The notes: generated from the sequence alone by a model not told the origin. Shown: positions 9,762 to 21,662, counted from the stretch's first letter. The stretch: 64,000 nt of DNA from Petrolisthes cinctipes (GCA_033782935.1 JAWQEG010001327.1:911001-975000); one strand, 5' to 3'. Numbers and translations are program-made.

Positions 9762-10206
9762 CTACTATCCATTTCAGGGACCGTGAGTCATCGTTTTTCG
9801 CAAATATCTTTCAAAATCATTAATTGATCGGAATGGTACTTTTACACAGTGTACAAGACACCTTCCCCTAAATTTTGGTAATATAGAGCATTTCCAAATG
9901 GTGTTAGTGAAGGCGTTTACTCTTGACGTTGAATGACAAAGTCGCATGAGTCACCAGGACTAATCTACACATTCGAACTCCCTTTCGCTACTCCCATCCC
10001 TTCCCTCTCCCTCCCTCCCTCTCTCTCTCTCTCTCTCTCTGGACGTTCGTATGCATACGTTGGCGATGCTCGCCAACGCCATGTGTGTCAAGAGTAAACT
10101 CCTTCACTAATACCATTTGGCAATGCTCTATATTACCAAAAATTAGGGGACGGTGTCTTGTACACTGTGAAAAACGATGACTCACGGTCCCTGAAATGGA
10201 TAGTAG
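9762..10206. mobile_element. Foldback/MITE hairpin repeat (445 bp) inside the PIF/Harbinger element
   Basis: Two inverted arms of about 150-180 bp begin ctactatccatttcaggg on the left and end ccctgaaatggatagtag on the right, and include gaccgtgagtcatcgttttt and gagcatttccaaatggtgtt. The loop holds a CCCT/CT-rich run (about 10003-10040). It lies in an intron of both transposon genes. No unambiguous target duplication was identified because the arm ends are themselves palindromic. Confidence 0.85.
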
Positions 10207-10356
10207 TGTTTTCTACAGTACTGTACTCTACATCAAAATCTCATATCCTAAAGTTTCGTCGAACTAACGAACGGTTCTAGAGATCTTAATCATATTTCGT
10301 CGTATTTACTGTAGGAAATAAGTCTAATTAACTCTTAATATTGTATTTCTTTTCAG

Positions 10357-11262
10357 ACATGTGATTACTGGAGAATCATTTGCATCCCTTGCTTACCAGT
10401 TTCGTGTTGGCAAGTCCACAGTACACAATATTGTCAAGGAAACCAGTAATGCCATATGGGGAACACTGCAGCCACAATATTTGCCGGTACCAAATGAACG
10501 CCAGTGAGAAGAAATTGCAAGAACATTTTTAGAAAAATGTAATATTCCTTGCTGTATTGGGAGTACAGATGGTAAACACTGTCGGCTGAAATGCCCAGCA
10601 GGAGCGGAGTCATAATTCTATAATTATAAAGGGTATCATTCTATTGTTCTCCTAGCCATTGCTGATGCCAACTGTTGCTTAAATTTGATTGATGTAGGGG
10701 CATATGGAAGAAGCAGTGACAGTCCAGTTTTCACCGAGTCAAATATGGGTAGGTCATTTTTATCTGAATGTTTAGGTATTCCACAGCCAGGTAAAATACC
10801 CAATACTACAACCAAAGTGCCAATCTTCCTTGTGGGCGATGAGGCTTTTCCCCTGAAGCCTAGTCTGATGAGGCCTTACCCTGGAAAGGACTTGGATTAC
10901 TCTAAAAAGATATATAACTATCGCATCATCAGAGCTAGGAGAACAGTAGAGTGTACCTTTGGAATGCTGGCTAAAAAGTTTGGTGTACTTCAGACATCAA
11001 TGGAGACCTGTGTGGAAGTGTCTGAAACATGGTGAAAAGCATCTGTGTGCTCCATAACTTCATTCAACATGAAAACAATTTCAACTACTATCCAAGTGAT
11101 GGGGCTGGTCATGCACCTGCCTCCCATAATTCAAACACTAGCCTGACATCATTAAGAAGCATAAGGCCTACAGCAGAGGCTATGTCAGTTCGTGATATAT
11201 TAAGAGAATATTTTGTTTCCCCAGGTGGAGCTCTTGAGTGGCAAGACCGAATGATCAGTTAG
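10357..11262 (+). pseudogene. PIF/Harbinger transposase exon 2 with DDE catalytic region, broken
   Basis: Follows acceptor ttcttttcag. The helix-turn-helix-like segment (SFASLAYQFRVGKSTV) leads into the DDE4-type core: D in IGSTDGKH, D in LIDVGAYGRSSDS or VGDEAFPL, and E in RRTVECTFGM. Breaks: TGA at 10505-10507 (a Trp in relatives), TAA at 10613-10615 (probably Gln), and a frameshift near 11020-11030 after which the frame at 11029 continues (KSICVLHNFIQHEN). It would have cut and pasted the element at TWA sites; it cannot now make full-length protein. Confidence 0.88.
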
Positions 11263-11774
11263 AACTGTTAGGCTATTCAGGCTTATAGTCAGGCCTGTTG
11301 ATAGGCGGAGTAGGTTTTCACTATATTTGGACCATTATGATCACTATTTAAGTTCAATGTGAAAGTCATGGTCGTTAATTTTCATATGAAAAATAGGTAG
11401 TAAGTGACGGAGAACAATTTAAATTCCCTGATGAGGGAAATACACAAAACAATTACCGACAAATTTGATAATCTATTAATAAGGAATTTATTGTAATTTC
11501 AAAGATCACTAACCATATGAATTGTTTAATTTTTGGCAACAGTGTACTAGCCTATTATCTCGCATGACCAGACCAGAGTCTTCCATGGTAAAATGTAATA
11601 CGTTCTTTTCTTAACTGTGCTAAGCACTAGGTTTGATTTTCACAGAAAGTGGATCTTTCAATTTGACTCCCGTGGCACGTTCCGGGTTATGTACGTTATA
11701 GAGAATTTAGTTAATGTATAGTGAATGCAGTGAATTATATAAAACATTGTGAATAAAACTGTGTTCTTTATTAC

Positions 11775-11961
11775 CTGCACATCCCATTGCAGCAGCAACC
11801 TCCTTCCATAAAGCTACTACCACATCACGATCCCGGTGGCTACGATGACTGGGATCGTGTATAGCAGGGCGCTCTCGTACCAAGTTAATACGGTGTTCCA
11901 CTTCCATGTTTACACCACCGTGGACTCGCTGTGACTGATACAGAAATGGGTCTGGCGCCAT
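11775..11961 (-). CDS. PIF/Harbinger MADF-BESS accessory protein, exon 1
   Basis: Two in-frame ATGs (11961 and about 11909); the second gives MEVEHRINLVRERPAIHD, which fits the usual MADF start. The exon continues RDVVVALWKEVAAAMGCA and ends at donor GTAATA (11774). The single leftover G joins AA of exon 2 to give Glu, so the MADF domain is completed across the splice. The start used here is the longest one; the shorter one is equally likely. Confidence 0.78.
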
Positions 11962-12091
11962 CGGTGACTCGACGCGTCACGACGTAGCGTGACTTGACGC
12001 GACGCGACGCATCCGGTGTGAACGGCTTTGCCTTACATCCATATGATTTAATGCTAACTGCGGGTGGCGAATCATGACGCATCTTGACTGG

Positions 12092-12142
12092 CACTGACTT
12101 GACGTGACGCGACTCGACACCACTCGCTTGGTGTGAATGCAC
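12092..12142 (-). repeat. Right terminal inverted repeat of the PIF/Harbinger element
   Basis: Reverse complement starts GTGCATTCACACC and tracks the left repeat through ...gtcacgtcaagtcagtg. It is followed by TTA (12143-12145). Confidence 0.9.
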
Positions 12143-12145
12143 TTA

Positions 12146-12880
12146 CTTATGAACGAAAAAAAAATATATATACATTTTTTTTTTTTCCCGACATTTAACA
12201 GGATGGATTTAGAGGTCAACTTCCTTATTTCATGCCAAACTTCATTCATGACAAAACTCTCCAAACATGAATTGATAAGTTTTTATTAGATATATTCCAA
12301 TTTGAGAGTGGTATCCCTAAAGACAGCGTTCTGAGTGTTGCCCTTTTCACATTAGCCATAAATAACATAGTTACTCATGTCCTACAAGGCGTTCAAAACA
12401 GTCTGTATGCGAGTGATTTTGCAATATACTACTCCTCACATAAACTTCGCCATTTATAAAGAGTTTTTATTATACCGGTAGCAATCCAAAAAAAACACTT
12501 CTTGGACTGAAGCAGTGGGTTTCAAACTATCAGCTGAATAGACTCGGGCAATAATGATTATCTATAAAACAGTAGATGGGATGAAAACGAATTCTGGAAA
12601 TGAATATACAATTAGTGAAGGACACTCAAATTCAATTCAAGGAATTCTTGTTGTTAGTATTGGACACAATTCTCAATTAGAAAACACATACAGTATAGTT
12701 CACATTAACTTTAACGGTGACAGTGCACTTAAATTGATAATGAAATTATCCCACACCACCTAGGGGGCAAAGAGTCGACTCTACTGATGCTTTATAAAGC
12801 ATTGGTATATATCAAAGGATCAACTTTGGAAGTCCAATCTATGGATCAACATCGCTGACTACCTTAACCCTTAAAATGCG
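12146..12880 (+). pseudogene. Old LINE reverse transcriptase remnant, right of the PIF/Harbinger insertion
   Basis: From 12195 the frame gives DGFRGQLPYFMPNFIHD, then ESGIPKDSVLSVALF, then SLYASDFAIYYSS. These are the RT thumb-entry, G-x-PQGSVLSP and YxDD regions, with the catalytic pair changed to SD. Further traces (LLMLYKALV) continue to about 12880 among many stops. The first 50 bases after TTA are A/T runs. It forms one ancient LINE with 8320-8372. Confidence 0.65.
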
Positions 12881-13132
12881 GGTGATGACATAAGTCTACA
12901 CCACCAATAAGTGTGCTAGATTAGGCTGGCAACATTGATTATGGGATTCTAGGGACTAGCCCGAATCAAGCCAGCCACTACCAGCCAGTGTGACAAGAGC
13001 AGGGAGGGTAGATGGATGTATTTTCACCACGCCCCCTTTTCTGTAATTACTATACAGTCGGCGCCATAATACTGGGCGTGAGCAATTTTTTCATGTCAGT
13101 GCGGGAGTTCGCACTCATAAAAAATTACCTCC
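12881..13132. other. Spacer with possible Tc1-like terminal fragment
   Basis: No gene. At 13053-13072 GGCGCCATAATACTGGGCG resembles AGCGCCATAACACTTGGCGC at 23791-23810 beside the Tc1-like transposase, so a transposon end may be present just upstream of LINE copy B. Confidence 0.3.
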
Positions 13133-13552
13133 CCAACGGGAACCGCCTTGACGTGGTGGGGGGCTTGTGTGTCTCTGAGACCTGGCGAGCAAGACTAGAG
13201 GGGGCTCCGGCCCCTGCTCTGCCCCGATTTCGGGGAGAGAGGGCTTCCCAAGCTAGTAAGGTCGCCAGTGAGAGACCAGACTAAATGGTTCCCATGCATT
13301 AGGCTGCCAGTACGGGCCAACAGCGCTGCCCTCCGGAGGGACTGCCCTCTAGGGGCCGTCCTATGTTGGATGGTTGGGAGTCTGGGCCGGGAGATGTTGG
13401 GGAGGGGGGTCTCAGCACCGTCGTGGGCAAACTTTCGAGCCATTGGGGCTGCTTTTTAAAACGAGTGGCCCCGTGGGGGAAGAGGTCCCATCATCTGCCC
13501 GGTAGGTAGTAGCTATTGGCTCATAGGGCCAACAACACTAAACCAATGATAT
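13133..13552 (+). promoter_or_regulatory. LINE copy B 5' UTR with conserved short ORF
   Basis: About 420 bp, GC-rich, strongly conserved with 27865-28316 and 63386-63834. A short sense ORF (ending NFRAIGAAF) lies at 13268-13459, and an antisense ORF of 82 codons overlaps it; both are open in copies B and C. An internal promoter is expected for such elements, but none was identified by sequence. Confidence 0.6.
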
Positions 13553-15517
13553 ATGGATACAGAAAAGCCCCAATCTCTTCGAGCGGTGGTCGACCAGGCC
13601 CTCGAGTCGTCACTCTCTGGTCGTGGTAATATGCAGAAAGCTGCAAATAAGAGTAGACCTAGCAGGTCGGGTGTTGTGTCGAAGAACCCTGTTAGCGATC
13701 TGGACACGTTAATGTTAACGAATGTACTTGCATCCTTTTCCTATGGCGCTATCCACTCCATTTTTAAGTGCTTTGGAGTAGTCCTTCGAACCCGAATCAC
13801 ATATGACAGTGATTGTAGGTCTAATCGGTGCTATATTACTTTCAATACAAATGCTGCTGCCAAAGCAGCATTTAAGGCAAAAGATTCTCTGATGGTGGAG
13901 GATACTCATTGTAAAGCTCAGATGATGCGGTCCATCAATGTAGTTGACAGTGACAATGACTACTGCCCTAATATATTTGATGACACTGTGGAGCATGTCC
14001 CAAAGGAACGTCGGGTTCCTACACCCTTTTGGTTTGTGGCTTACTACAGGGAGGGACTTGGTAACCTTATCCATGCTTCCCGGTATCTGGAGAAAGAAGT
14101 TGGATTATTACCAATGGGCCACATAAAGAAATATGGGAAGGGCGTTTTAATCAGAGACAAAGATCTTACACAGGCCATGATGCTCCTCAATCTCCCCTGT
14201 CCTTCTGATAGCATGTTTGAATCTATTAAACCACATCGAACATTTAATTATTGCAAGGGGCGTATATATAATGAGGACCTGTATGAATTCTCAGAAGAGG
14301 ACATTCTCGCTATGTGCTCAGACAGTGTCCAACGAGTAACGAAGATGAAAGGCAGCAAAAATATGATCATCCTCACTTTCTATGGCTCGCATATCCCAGA
14401 TCGCATTAACATTAACCCCACCTCATTTGAGGTGAAGCCGTTTGTTGAGCGTCCCCTACAGTGTTTCTGTTGTTATGAGTTTAGTAATGGGAAGAGGAAC
14501 TGCAACAACCGTTCCCGATGTGGTCTTTGTTCTGATCTTGACTCTCATCTTACTTCTGAGTGTCGGTCAGAGAGTTACTGCTTTTACTGCAGAGATGCTC
14601 ACCCCTTGCGTTCTCGCAATACTCAATTCATTAGCATAGGTAGTGCCAGACGGCAACTCAACTTCAGGCGACAGAAGGATGGTGGTGTGAAGACATACGC
14701 CTCCTCCCTTCCCCCTAAATTGGTTGCAGCACCCTTTCAACCCTCTCAAGAGGCAGCTGCTTTTTGCTCTAGTGAGAACGTTTCTAAGATTACTCTACAT
14801 AATAGTTTCTCTATCTTGGAAACTTTATCAGACACTCATTCTGGTGACCCTTCAACTGATGACAATTCTCAGACTTTAGCTAAAGGTGCCCATGTGGTAG
14901 AAGTTGACGCTGCCACACGCTCTCCCAAAAGGTAACTTAAGTCACCTAAACTGCCACAGAGACGCCTTCGTGGTTCCTCTGAGGCACTTGACTCTTTAGA
15001 TGTTCCACCTTGTGAGGCAACCATCTCTGTGAACTCATCTATAGTTTCCTCTCAATTTCACCAGAAGCGTTCTCTTGGCTCTGATGAATCTCTTGATTCA
15101 ACAGAAGTTCCTCCTCGCAAGCTTCCTTTGGGATAATCAGAGGGGCGTGAAGTTAATGTGGATGCCACGGATGTTGTGACTTCTAAAGATTCAGTTTCTC
15201 TTCCACTTGAGCAGCGGAGTGATTCTACCACCTGTATTATGGATGTTGATGTATCTGCCTGTGTCAGTGATACCACTGCTGTACAGGACAGAACCAATGT
15301 AATTGTTTCAAAGAATATCCCATCTCATATACCTTCTTCTTTTTCTAACATATCAGATGCTTCAGGGACTCGTCTACGGGTCCCAATTACTGCCCCAAGT
15401 ACTACTCCTCGGGTTCGCTCTTATTCTAGTGGCCCAGGATTAGACAAATCTTATTGTTTGAGTAAACCCTCAAGTCGAGGTGGTAGTGGGAAGTACCTCC
15501 GTGAGGCTTCCCAATAA
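13553..15517 (+). pseudogene. LINE copy B ORF1 (gag-like, CCHC zinc knuckles)
   Basis: The ATG at 13553 opens a single frame to 15517, broken by TAA at 14933-14935 (AAA in copy C) and TAA at about 15134-15136 (TCA in copy C). Residues 55-260 hold a nucleic-acid binding region with an RRM-like look (CYITFNTNAAAKAAF). Residues about 300-355 carry three CCHC-type knuckles: CFCCYEF...C, CGLC...C and CFCCRD-like CFYC...H. The first has lost its His (GH to SN) relative to copy C. A 51-bp deletion near 14610 relative to copy C removes residues around KMYLLEQDIL. The C-terminal 200 residues are Ser/Thr-rich. Inferred role: RNA-binding chaperone of the RNP. Confidence 0.85.
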
Positions 15518-15540
15518 TCAGTACTAAAGTAACACCGTTC

Positions 15541-18500
15541 AAGGTCCTTCAGTGGAATTGCCGTGGCTTGCGTGCTTCTTGGGAAGAACTGCACGTTCTT
15601 CTCTCTAGCTTCTCTCCTGCATATGTTTCTCTCGAAGAGACAATGCTTGGGGACTACATTCCTGCCAGTCCCCCAGCATATTCGGCATTTTATTCCAATT
15701 CATTTGAAGGGCAGGGTCATCATGGTGGCTCTGCCATCCTAGTTCGCCGAGATATTCCATGCACGATCCTGGAGCTTGACACTCCGACCAGACTGTTGCA
15801 GTTAAGGTTTTTATGGACCGCGTGTGCAGTCTATACCTTCCTCCCAGTGTTACAGTTGAGAGGGGTGATCTCAACCATCTTGTACGGGACCTTTCATCTC
15901 CCTTTATTTTATTGGGTGATGTTAATGGTCGTCATCCTCTGTGGGGTGACTGTTCGGTCAACCCCATGGGTGTTTTATTGGCTTCTTTTATTGAAGATGA
16001 GGGATTAGGGGTTTTAAATACGGGAGATGTGACACATTTTAATAGCCCTACTGGGACTTTTACCGCCATTGACATTTCCCTTTGCTCACCCAGTGCTCTG
16101 TTGGATTTTACTTGGAGAGTGTTGCCTGACTTATATGGTAGTGACAATTTCCCTATACTTTTAGAAGGTAACAGGTACGAACCACAGTCTCGTCTTCCTA
16201 GGTGGAAATTAGAGAAGGCTGACTGGCAGTTTTTTAGAGAGCTAACTTCTTCGGTCTCTTCTGTAGCCGATTTCGGTAGCTCTGACGAGGCTGTAACATA
16301 TTTCACTAATATGCTCCACTCTGCTGCTCTCAACTCTATCCCTAGAACTTCTGGCTACTTTCCCAAACGTCCTGTCCCTTGGTGGTCACCAGTCTGCACC
16401 ACTGCTGTGCGGGAGAAGCGCGCTGCTTTCTCTCACCTTCGTCGCAATTTTGGGGACCCAACTCTTTTAGAGGACTTCCGTCGGGCAAGGGCTCGGGCTA
16501 GACGAGTTTTAAAAGAGGCCCGACGTGCATCTTGGAAGGCCGATGTGTCTTCAATTAATACTAAAACTCCACTCACCCAAGTGTTCAGGAGAGTCCGTAA
16601 GATGGCGGGGAAGTTTTCTCCTAGTTCTCCACCTGTACTTAAGGTCAATGGAATTAAGATCATGGATGGTTTGACAGTGGCCAATACCATGGCGGAGGCT
16701 TTTTGCAAAGGTCTCCAGCCGTGACTCTCGACCTCTGGCTCTCAGGCATGAGTTAAGAGCCAAGGAGCGTACTGTCCTGGATTTCTCAGGGAACGAGAAT
16801 GAAAGTTATAACCATATATTCACCCTGAGAGACCTGCATTCTGCTCTCTCTCTCTGCGGCGACACTTCTTCTGGGCCAGACAACATCCCATATGAAATGT
16901 TACAACACTTGGGTGAGGAGGCGATCTCATTTCTTTTAGCTTTATATAACAGAATCTGGCTGGAGGGTGTCTTCCCTTCTCGGTGGAGGGTTGCTACCAT
17001 CCTTCCTTTCCTCAAGCCGGGCAAGGACTCTGGAGTTGCCCTCAATTATCGACCAATTGCCTTGACCTCCTGTCTCTGTAAACTATTTGAAAAGATGGTG
17101 AATGTCAGACTGGTATACTTCTTGGAACGGGGTGATTTTCTGTCTCCGTCCCAGTCTGGCTTTCGTAAACACCGTTCCACTACAGATGCTCTGGTCAAGT
17201 GGGAAGCTGCTGCATGTGAGGCCTTTGCACGACATCAACACCTTGTCTGTGTATTCTTTGATTTAGAGAAAGCCTATGACACTACATGGCAATATGGATC
17301 CTGCAGCAACTCCATTTATATGGCCTGCGGGGTCGCCTTCCACGCTTTCTTAATTAATTAAGGAGTTTCTCAGTGGTCGCAGTTTTTCTGTGAGGGTTGG
17401 AACAACCCACTCAACGTCTGTTGCACAGGAGGAGGGCATCCCCCAGCGAAGCGTCCTCAGTGTCACATTGTTTGCAGTAGCAATTAATGCCATTGTCTCA
17501 TCCCTTCCAGACGGTATAGCTAACTCGATGTACGTTGACGACCTAGCAGTCTGGTTTGCTGCTTCCCGTATGTCAGTGGCGGAGAGGCGCATGCAGCTTG
17601 CCCTTGACAGGGTGTCACGTTGGACTGGTTCTCATGGGTTTCGATTTTCTCCTTCCAAGACAGTTGCTATACACTTCTGCCGCATCCGAGGCGTCCACCC
17701 GGATCCGGACTTATTCATGTATGGTCATCGGATTTTGGGTCTCCTTTTTGACAAACGTTTGACTTGGGTTCCCCACTTACGTACACTTAAGGTCTCTTGC
17801 CTCAAGGCTCTTAACCTGTTGAGGGTCCTGAGCCATACATCCTGGGGGGCTGATCTGGTCACCCTCCTCCGCCTATACCATGTTCTTATTAGGTCAAAAC
17901 TCGACTATGGGTGTGAGGTTTACTCTTCTGCCACCGATGCCCGTCTCAGAGTTTTAGACCCTGTTCATCATGCTGGAGTATGTCTGATGACCGGAGCCTT
18001 CATGTCGTCCCCAATCCCCAGTCTCCTGGTGGACACTAATGAGCCACCTCTTGATCTCCGTCGCCAGTCCTTGATGGTTCATTGTTGGCATCGATTACAT
18101 CGACTTCCTAACTCCCTACCTTTCTTGGCGGTGTCATCTGATATCATGTCTCCGTACTACCTTTTACATTCTCGTGCACCATGGCCCTTTGGCTTCCGGG
18201 TCAGGAAGGCTATGAAGGAGATGGGCATAGATGACTTCCAGATTTGTCCTGTGAGGGTCCCCAGGGTGGCTCCATGGCTTCTTCCACAAGTTTTCCCCTG
18301 CACCTGCTTTACAGTCAAGAAGGAATCTCTTCCTCCTCCAGTGGCTTGTTCCCTCTTTTTAGAACATGCCTTCACTCACAGGGAGTCCCTCCCTGTGTAC
18401 ACTGATGGGTCAAAGTCTGATGCTGGAGTTGGCTTTGGAGTTGTCTTTCCTGTCTTTTGCCGTGGAGGCAGACTCCCTTCTGTCATGTCCATTTTTACTG

Positions 18501-19201
18501 CTGAGCTCTCGGCCATTTTATATGCCCTCCAAGTGATTTTTACTCTCCCTCAGCCTTCGTTAACTATTTTTAGCGATTCCTGTAGTGCCTTGCAGGCCTT
18601 GTGCAATTTTAACTCTTCCCATCCCCTTGTGTTGGCCATTCTTGAGTGGCTTGTCCTCCTGGGCCGTCGTGGCCGCAAAGTCACTTTTTGTTGGGTCCCG
18701 GCCCATGTGGGTGTTGATGGGAATGAGCGGGCTGACGCCCTGGCTAAGGCTGTGGTCTCCAATTTCCGGCCTCCTGCCAGGCGTCATCCTGTTCCTGCAG
18801 TGGACCTTCGACCCTACATAGATGCTACCGTTCGTTCCTGCTGGCAGGACAGATGGGACGCCGTCGGGGCTAACAAGCTCCGCGACATCCGCCAGCGCCT
18901 TGGTTTGTGGTGGGAGACGGCTCTTGTCCGTCTCCGCATTGGCCACACATTATTGACTCATGGCTTTTTAATGGAGAGGGCTCACCCTCCCTACTGTGAT
19001 GATTGTCTGGTCCCTTTGACAGTACGGCATCTTATTGTCGAGTGTCCCAGCCTTGGGGACCTTCGTCGTAGGTACCTCTCCGAGTACCGGAAGGGTGACG
19101 GTTCTTACAGTCTCTCCCAGGTGCTCGGGGAGGAGGCTTGTAGTGTGGAAGGAAACACCCTCTCCTATCTGGAGGAGGCTGGCCTTCTCCACAAATTGTG
19201 A
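15541..19201 (+). pseudogene. LINE copy B ORF2: endonuclease, reverse transcriptase, RNase H (three frameshifts)
   Basis: Starts around KVLQWNCRGLRASW, the usual AP-endonuclease start. EN: LLGDVNGRHPLWG and the GSDNFPI region (SDH-type motif with N for H). RT: NYRPIALTSC, GFRKHRST, FFDLEKAYD, GIPQRSVLSV (G to R in the usual PQGS) and catalytic MYVDDLAVW. RNase H: VYTDGSKSDAG, FTAELSAIL, FSDSCSALQ, NERADALAKA. C-terminal CDDC...H...C motif. Frame changes fall near 15800, 16715 and 17300-17380; a 27-bp deletion near 18910 relative to copy A removes nine residues. It would have nicked target DNA and primed cDNA synthesis; it is dead. Confidence 0.88.
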
Positions 19202-19512
19202 ATTTTATTGTATTTATGGCTATTAATTTTTAGGTAGTTAAAGTTTAATATTTCTTTCGTTAATATTTCAATTCTATTATATATCTAACTTAAGTAGGTT
19301 ATTTCATTAATATATGATTTTTTTTTTTTTTTTTTTTTGAAGACGTGGGTTTTATTCATACTGCTTCTCCCTTTCGAGGTAGTGAAAATTATTTAATCTT
19401 TGTACATATTTTATTAATATTGTAGATGATCTTTTTATGTTGGGCGGTATATGACCATTGCTGTTGCGCCGCCAGATGCCTAATGGCATAAATAAATAAA
19501 TCAATCAATCAA
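19202..19512 (+). other. LINE copy B 3' UTR and TCAA tail
   Basis: AT-rich with an uninterrupted T run at about 19318-19338. It ends gggcggtatatgaccattgctgttg...(TCAA)n, closely matching 7320-7392. Confidence 0.85.
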
Positions 19513-19709
19513 ACTATAATCAGCCGCTCCCCCGATCTGGCTTCTCCCTCTTACAGTGTCTCACTCAGTCAGTCTACTGCTCCCTCGTGTCCTGCGTACG
19601 CCTCTCCATTGTCGCCGACATGTTGTCCCCAGCCCTACACCCTACCAACCAACAACTGCCTTCAACATTTCCAAGGTTACAAGAACTGATGCTGCAAGAG
19701 GTGCAATAA

Positions 19710-20156
19710 GTTCACTTAAGTATCGAACAACAAGATCCATTCGAGATTTTGGAGCATGTGAATGAGATTGACGCAGCACTACAACCTCAAGAACAGCAAC
19801 AACAACAGTCACAACTGCAAGCTATAGAGACCGAGTTAGCTGTAGGCAGACTCAGCAACATTCTTTGTGCCCTGGATAAGTTCAAACATGAGTTGAAGAC
19901 TTCAGAAACCTCCAAGCAGCGAACCGGCGAAGCAATATTTGGTCTTGACTACCTGTTCAAATATTACACTGACAAGCACAACACTGAAATAAGCAAGAGG
20001 AAACAAAGCTTAATTACTCGTTACCTAGGCAGCAATGATAACGCTTCAGTTGTAACTACCTTTGACTTTGAAGGGTTTATGGACGAAGAGAATGAGATCA
20101 ACAATGAGATCAATGGTGGTGTGGTGGCGGGTGAGGGTAGTTGCGCAACCAAGTGA
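19710..20156 (+). CDS. Unidentified open frame, Gln-rich then helical
   Basis: The frame is open from just after TAA (19707-19709) to a stop at 20154-20156, about 148 codons. It has no ATG near its beginning; the best early start would be TTG at 19749, so it may be an internal exon or a fragment. Seen: EQQQQQSQ run, then a charged helical stretch (LSNILCALDKFKHELK, FGLDYLFKYYTDKHN), then an acidic tail. I do not recognise the family. It sits between two LINEs, opposite in strand to the receptor gene. A gag-like or orphan transposon ORF and a host exon are both possible. Confidence 0.35.
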   Translation, partial: VHLSIEQQDPFEILEHVNEIDAALQPQEQQQQQSQLQAIETELAVGRLSNILCALDKFKHELKTSETSKQRTGEAIFGLDYLFKYYTDKHNTEISKRKQSLITRYLGSNDNASVVTTFDFEGFMDEENEINNEINGGVVAGEGSCATK

Positions 20157-20488
20157 GAGGCAGCGGGGACCCCGATATAGTGCCACGACCAGCCTGGGAA
20201 GCCAATCTCACACTTCTAGTGTACTTTTGTATTACTATTTCTTTCATAACAACTTATACTCATTGCTACTGTGACTCATAATCAAATCACACTAAAATAC
20301 TGTACTGTACCCTGCATATTGGTGTAGAAGATCTCTGTAAATTGTCAGTGTGAGGGAGTGGCCGCCCATAAGTAATTCTCTCTTGGTAGGTAGTAGGGGT
20401 TAGGTAGCCCCACCCAGGGAGGTACTACCGCTGAGGCAACGGGAGATTCAAGGAAGTACCTGATTCCATTTTTTCCCCCAGGCCTCAG

Positions 20489-21625
20489 TTGCTGGTTACA
20501 CATCTTCTGCCTCACACATCTATGGGGAGCCAGGTAATCCCTTACACTACACACACATCCATACAAACTACATTCACTTACACTCCTATCCTTGACATTA
20601 CATTCCAACTTCTCACAACTCAACATGAAAAACAATACAAGCGCAAACACATTTTAAAACTTCATACCATGGCTGATGCAACTCTTAGAGCAAGCGCGGT
20701 GGTTTCTCGGATGACCACCACCGGCAGGGCGGGGTCTTTGACACAGGGCCCTCCCGGTCGTCATCACGCGACTGTGTCAGCACCAGCCATGATGCATAAA
20801 ACAACTGCTCGTCAGCACAATGAATTAATTATGTTTGCAAATATTCGGGGGCTTCACTCCAACATTAACTCGGTACACTTACTTCTTCAAACCGAAACCC
20901 CTAACATTCTTTTCCTCACTGAATGCCAGGTTACTCCCTCTTCTGACCTGACTAACTACAACTTTCCAGGCTATATTTTAATGTCAAATTTTAGATCAAA
21001 GGGAGGCGTTTGCTGTTTTGCTAGATCAACAATATCCTTGGAGAACATTTTCAATCTCGCATCACCAGATTTTGATTACTCAATTTACAAGCTAAATTCT
21101 TCAGGCTCAGTTAAATATTATTGTTGTATTTACCGATCACCAAATGCCACCCCAGATAATAGCCTCTTTGATTCCCTGACCTCCATTCTTTCTGATTTAA
21201 ACATTAATGCTACATCTGATATATCCTTACTAGGTGATTTTAATGTCCACAATGTTGAGTGGCTCACTCATTCGGCCAGAACTGATGAACCTGGGCTTGA
21301 ATGCGAGTTATTCGCAGACTCATTCAATCTCACCCAACTAATCAAGCACCCCACTCGCATACCTGATAATCCAGAACATAGACCGCACCTACTTGATTTG
21401 TTTCTTACTACCAATCCCGAAACATATAGTGTTCAAGTGAAATCCCCTCTTGGATCCTCAGACCATTGCCTCATTGCAGTCTCCTGTTCCCACTCCTCCC
21501 TACCCATCCACTCTGAACCCATCCGAGTGACCAAATGGCACTATGATGCTGCAGATTGGGTGGGGTTCCGTGACTTTTTAATTAACATTCCTTGGTCATC
21601 ATTTTACTCTACTGACTCAAGATAG
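20489..21625 (+). pseudogene. LINE family 2 copy 1: AP endonuclease part
   Basis: After a variable N-terminus the AP-endonuclease fold is visible: MFANIRGLHSN (start strand), LFLTECQV (catalytic E), YCCIYRSPNATP, LLGDFNVHNVEW (D/N), and GSSDHCLIAVS (SDH motif). The frame ends by a frameshift near 21620 and continues at 21663 in another frame (SPKWFDHSCARA). The endonuclease would nick the genomic target. The same region is encoded at 48720-49923 on the minus strand. Confidence 0.85.
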
Positions 21626-21662
21626 CTTCCTGAACCATATTACTGACTTTATAAAAATAGGA

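Larger units (their letters stand above)
8373..12142. mobile_element. PIF/Harbinger DNA transposon, complete ends, inactive genes (3.77 kb)
   Basis: Terminal inverted repeats of about 51 bp (shared core GTGCATTCACACCAAGCG) are flanked by TTA at 8370-8372 and 12143-12145, the 3-bp target type of this superfamily. Inside are the two genes typical of PIF/Harbinger: a DDE transposase on the plus strand and a MADF-BESS DNA-binding protein on the minus strand, each with two recognisable exons. The transposase carries two stops and a frameshift. It lies inside an older LINE. Confidence 0.9.
13133..19512 (+). mobile_element. LINE copy B, near full-length (6.4 kb), ORF1 + EN-RT-RNase H ORF2
   Basis: Starts ccaacgggaaccg like copies C (28316, minus) and D (63386), and ends in aaatcaatcaatcaa like copy A, so both termini are present. 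ORF1 is gag-like with CCHC knuckles; ORF2 has AP endonuclease, RT (YVDD) and RNase H. Such a layout belongs to the RNase H-bearing group of non-LTR retrotransposons (I/Nimb/R1-like); the exact clade needs a tree. Both ORFs are broken. Confidence 0.88.

Noticed and set aside
13195..13443. Antisense ORF of 82 codons in the LINE 5' UTR as a gene
   Set aside because: It occurs only in LINE copies, opposite to the element's genes; it is kept as a UTR observation, not called as a gene.
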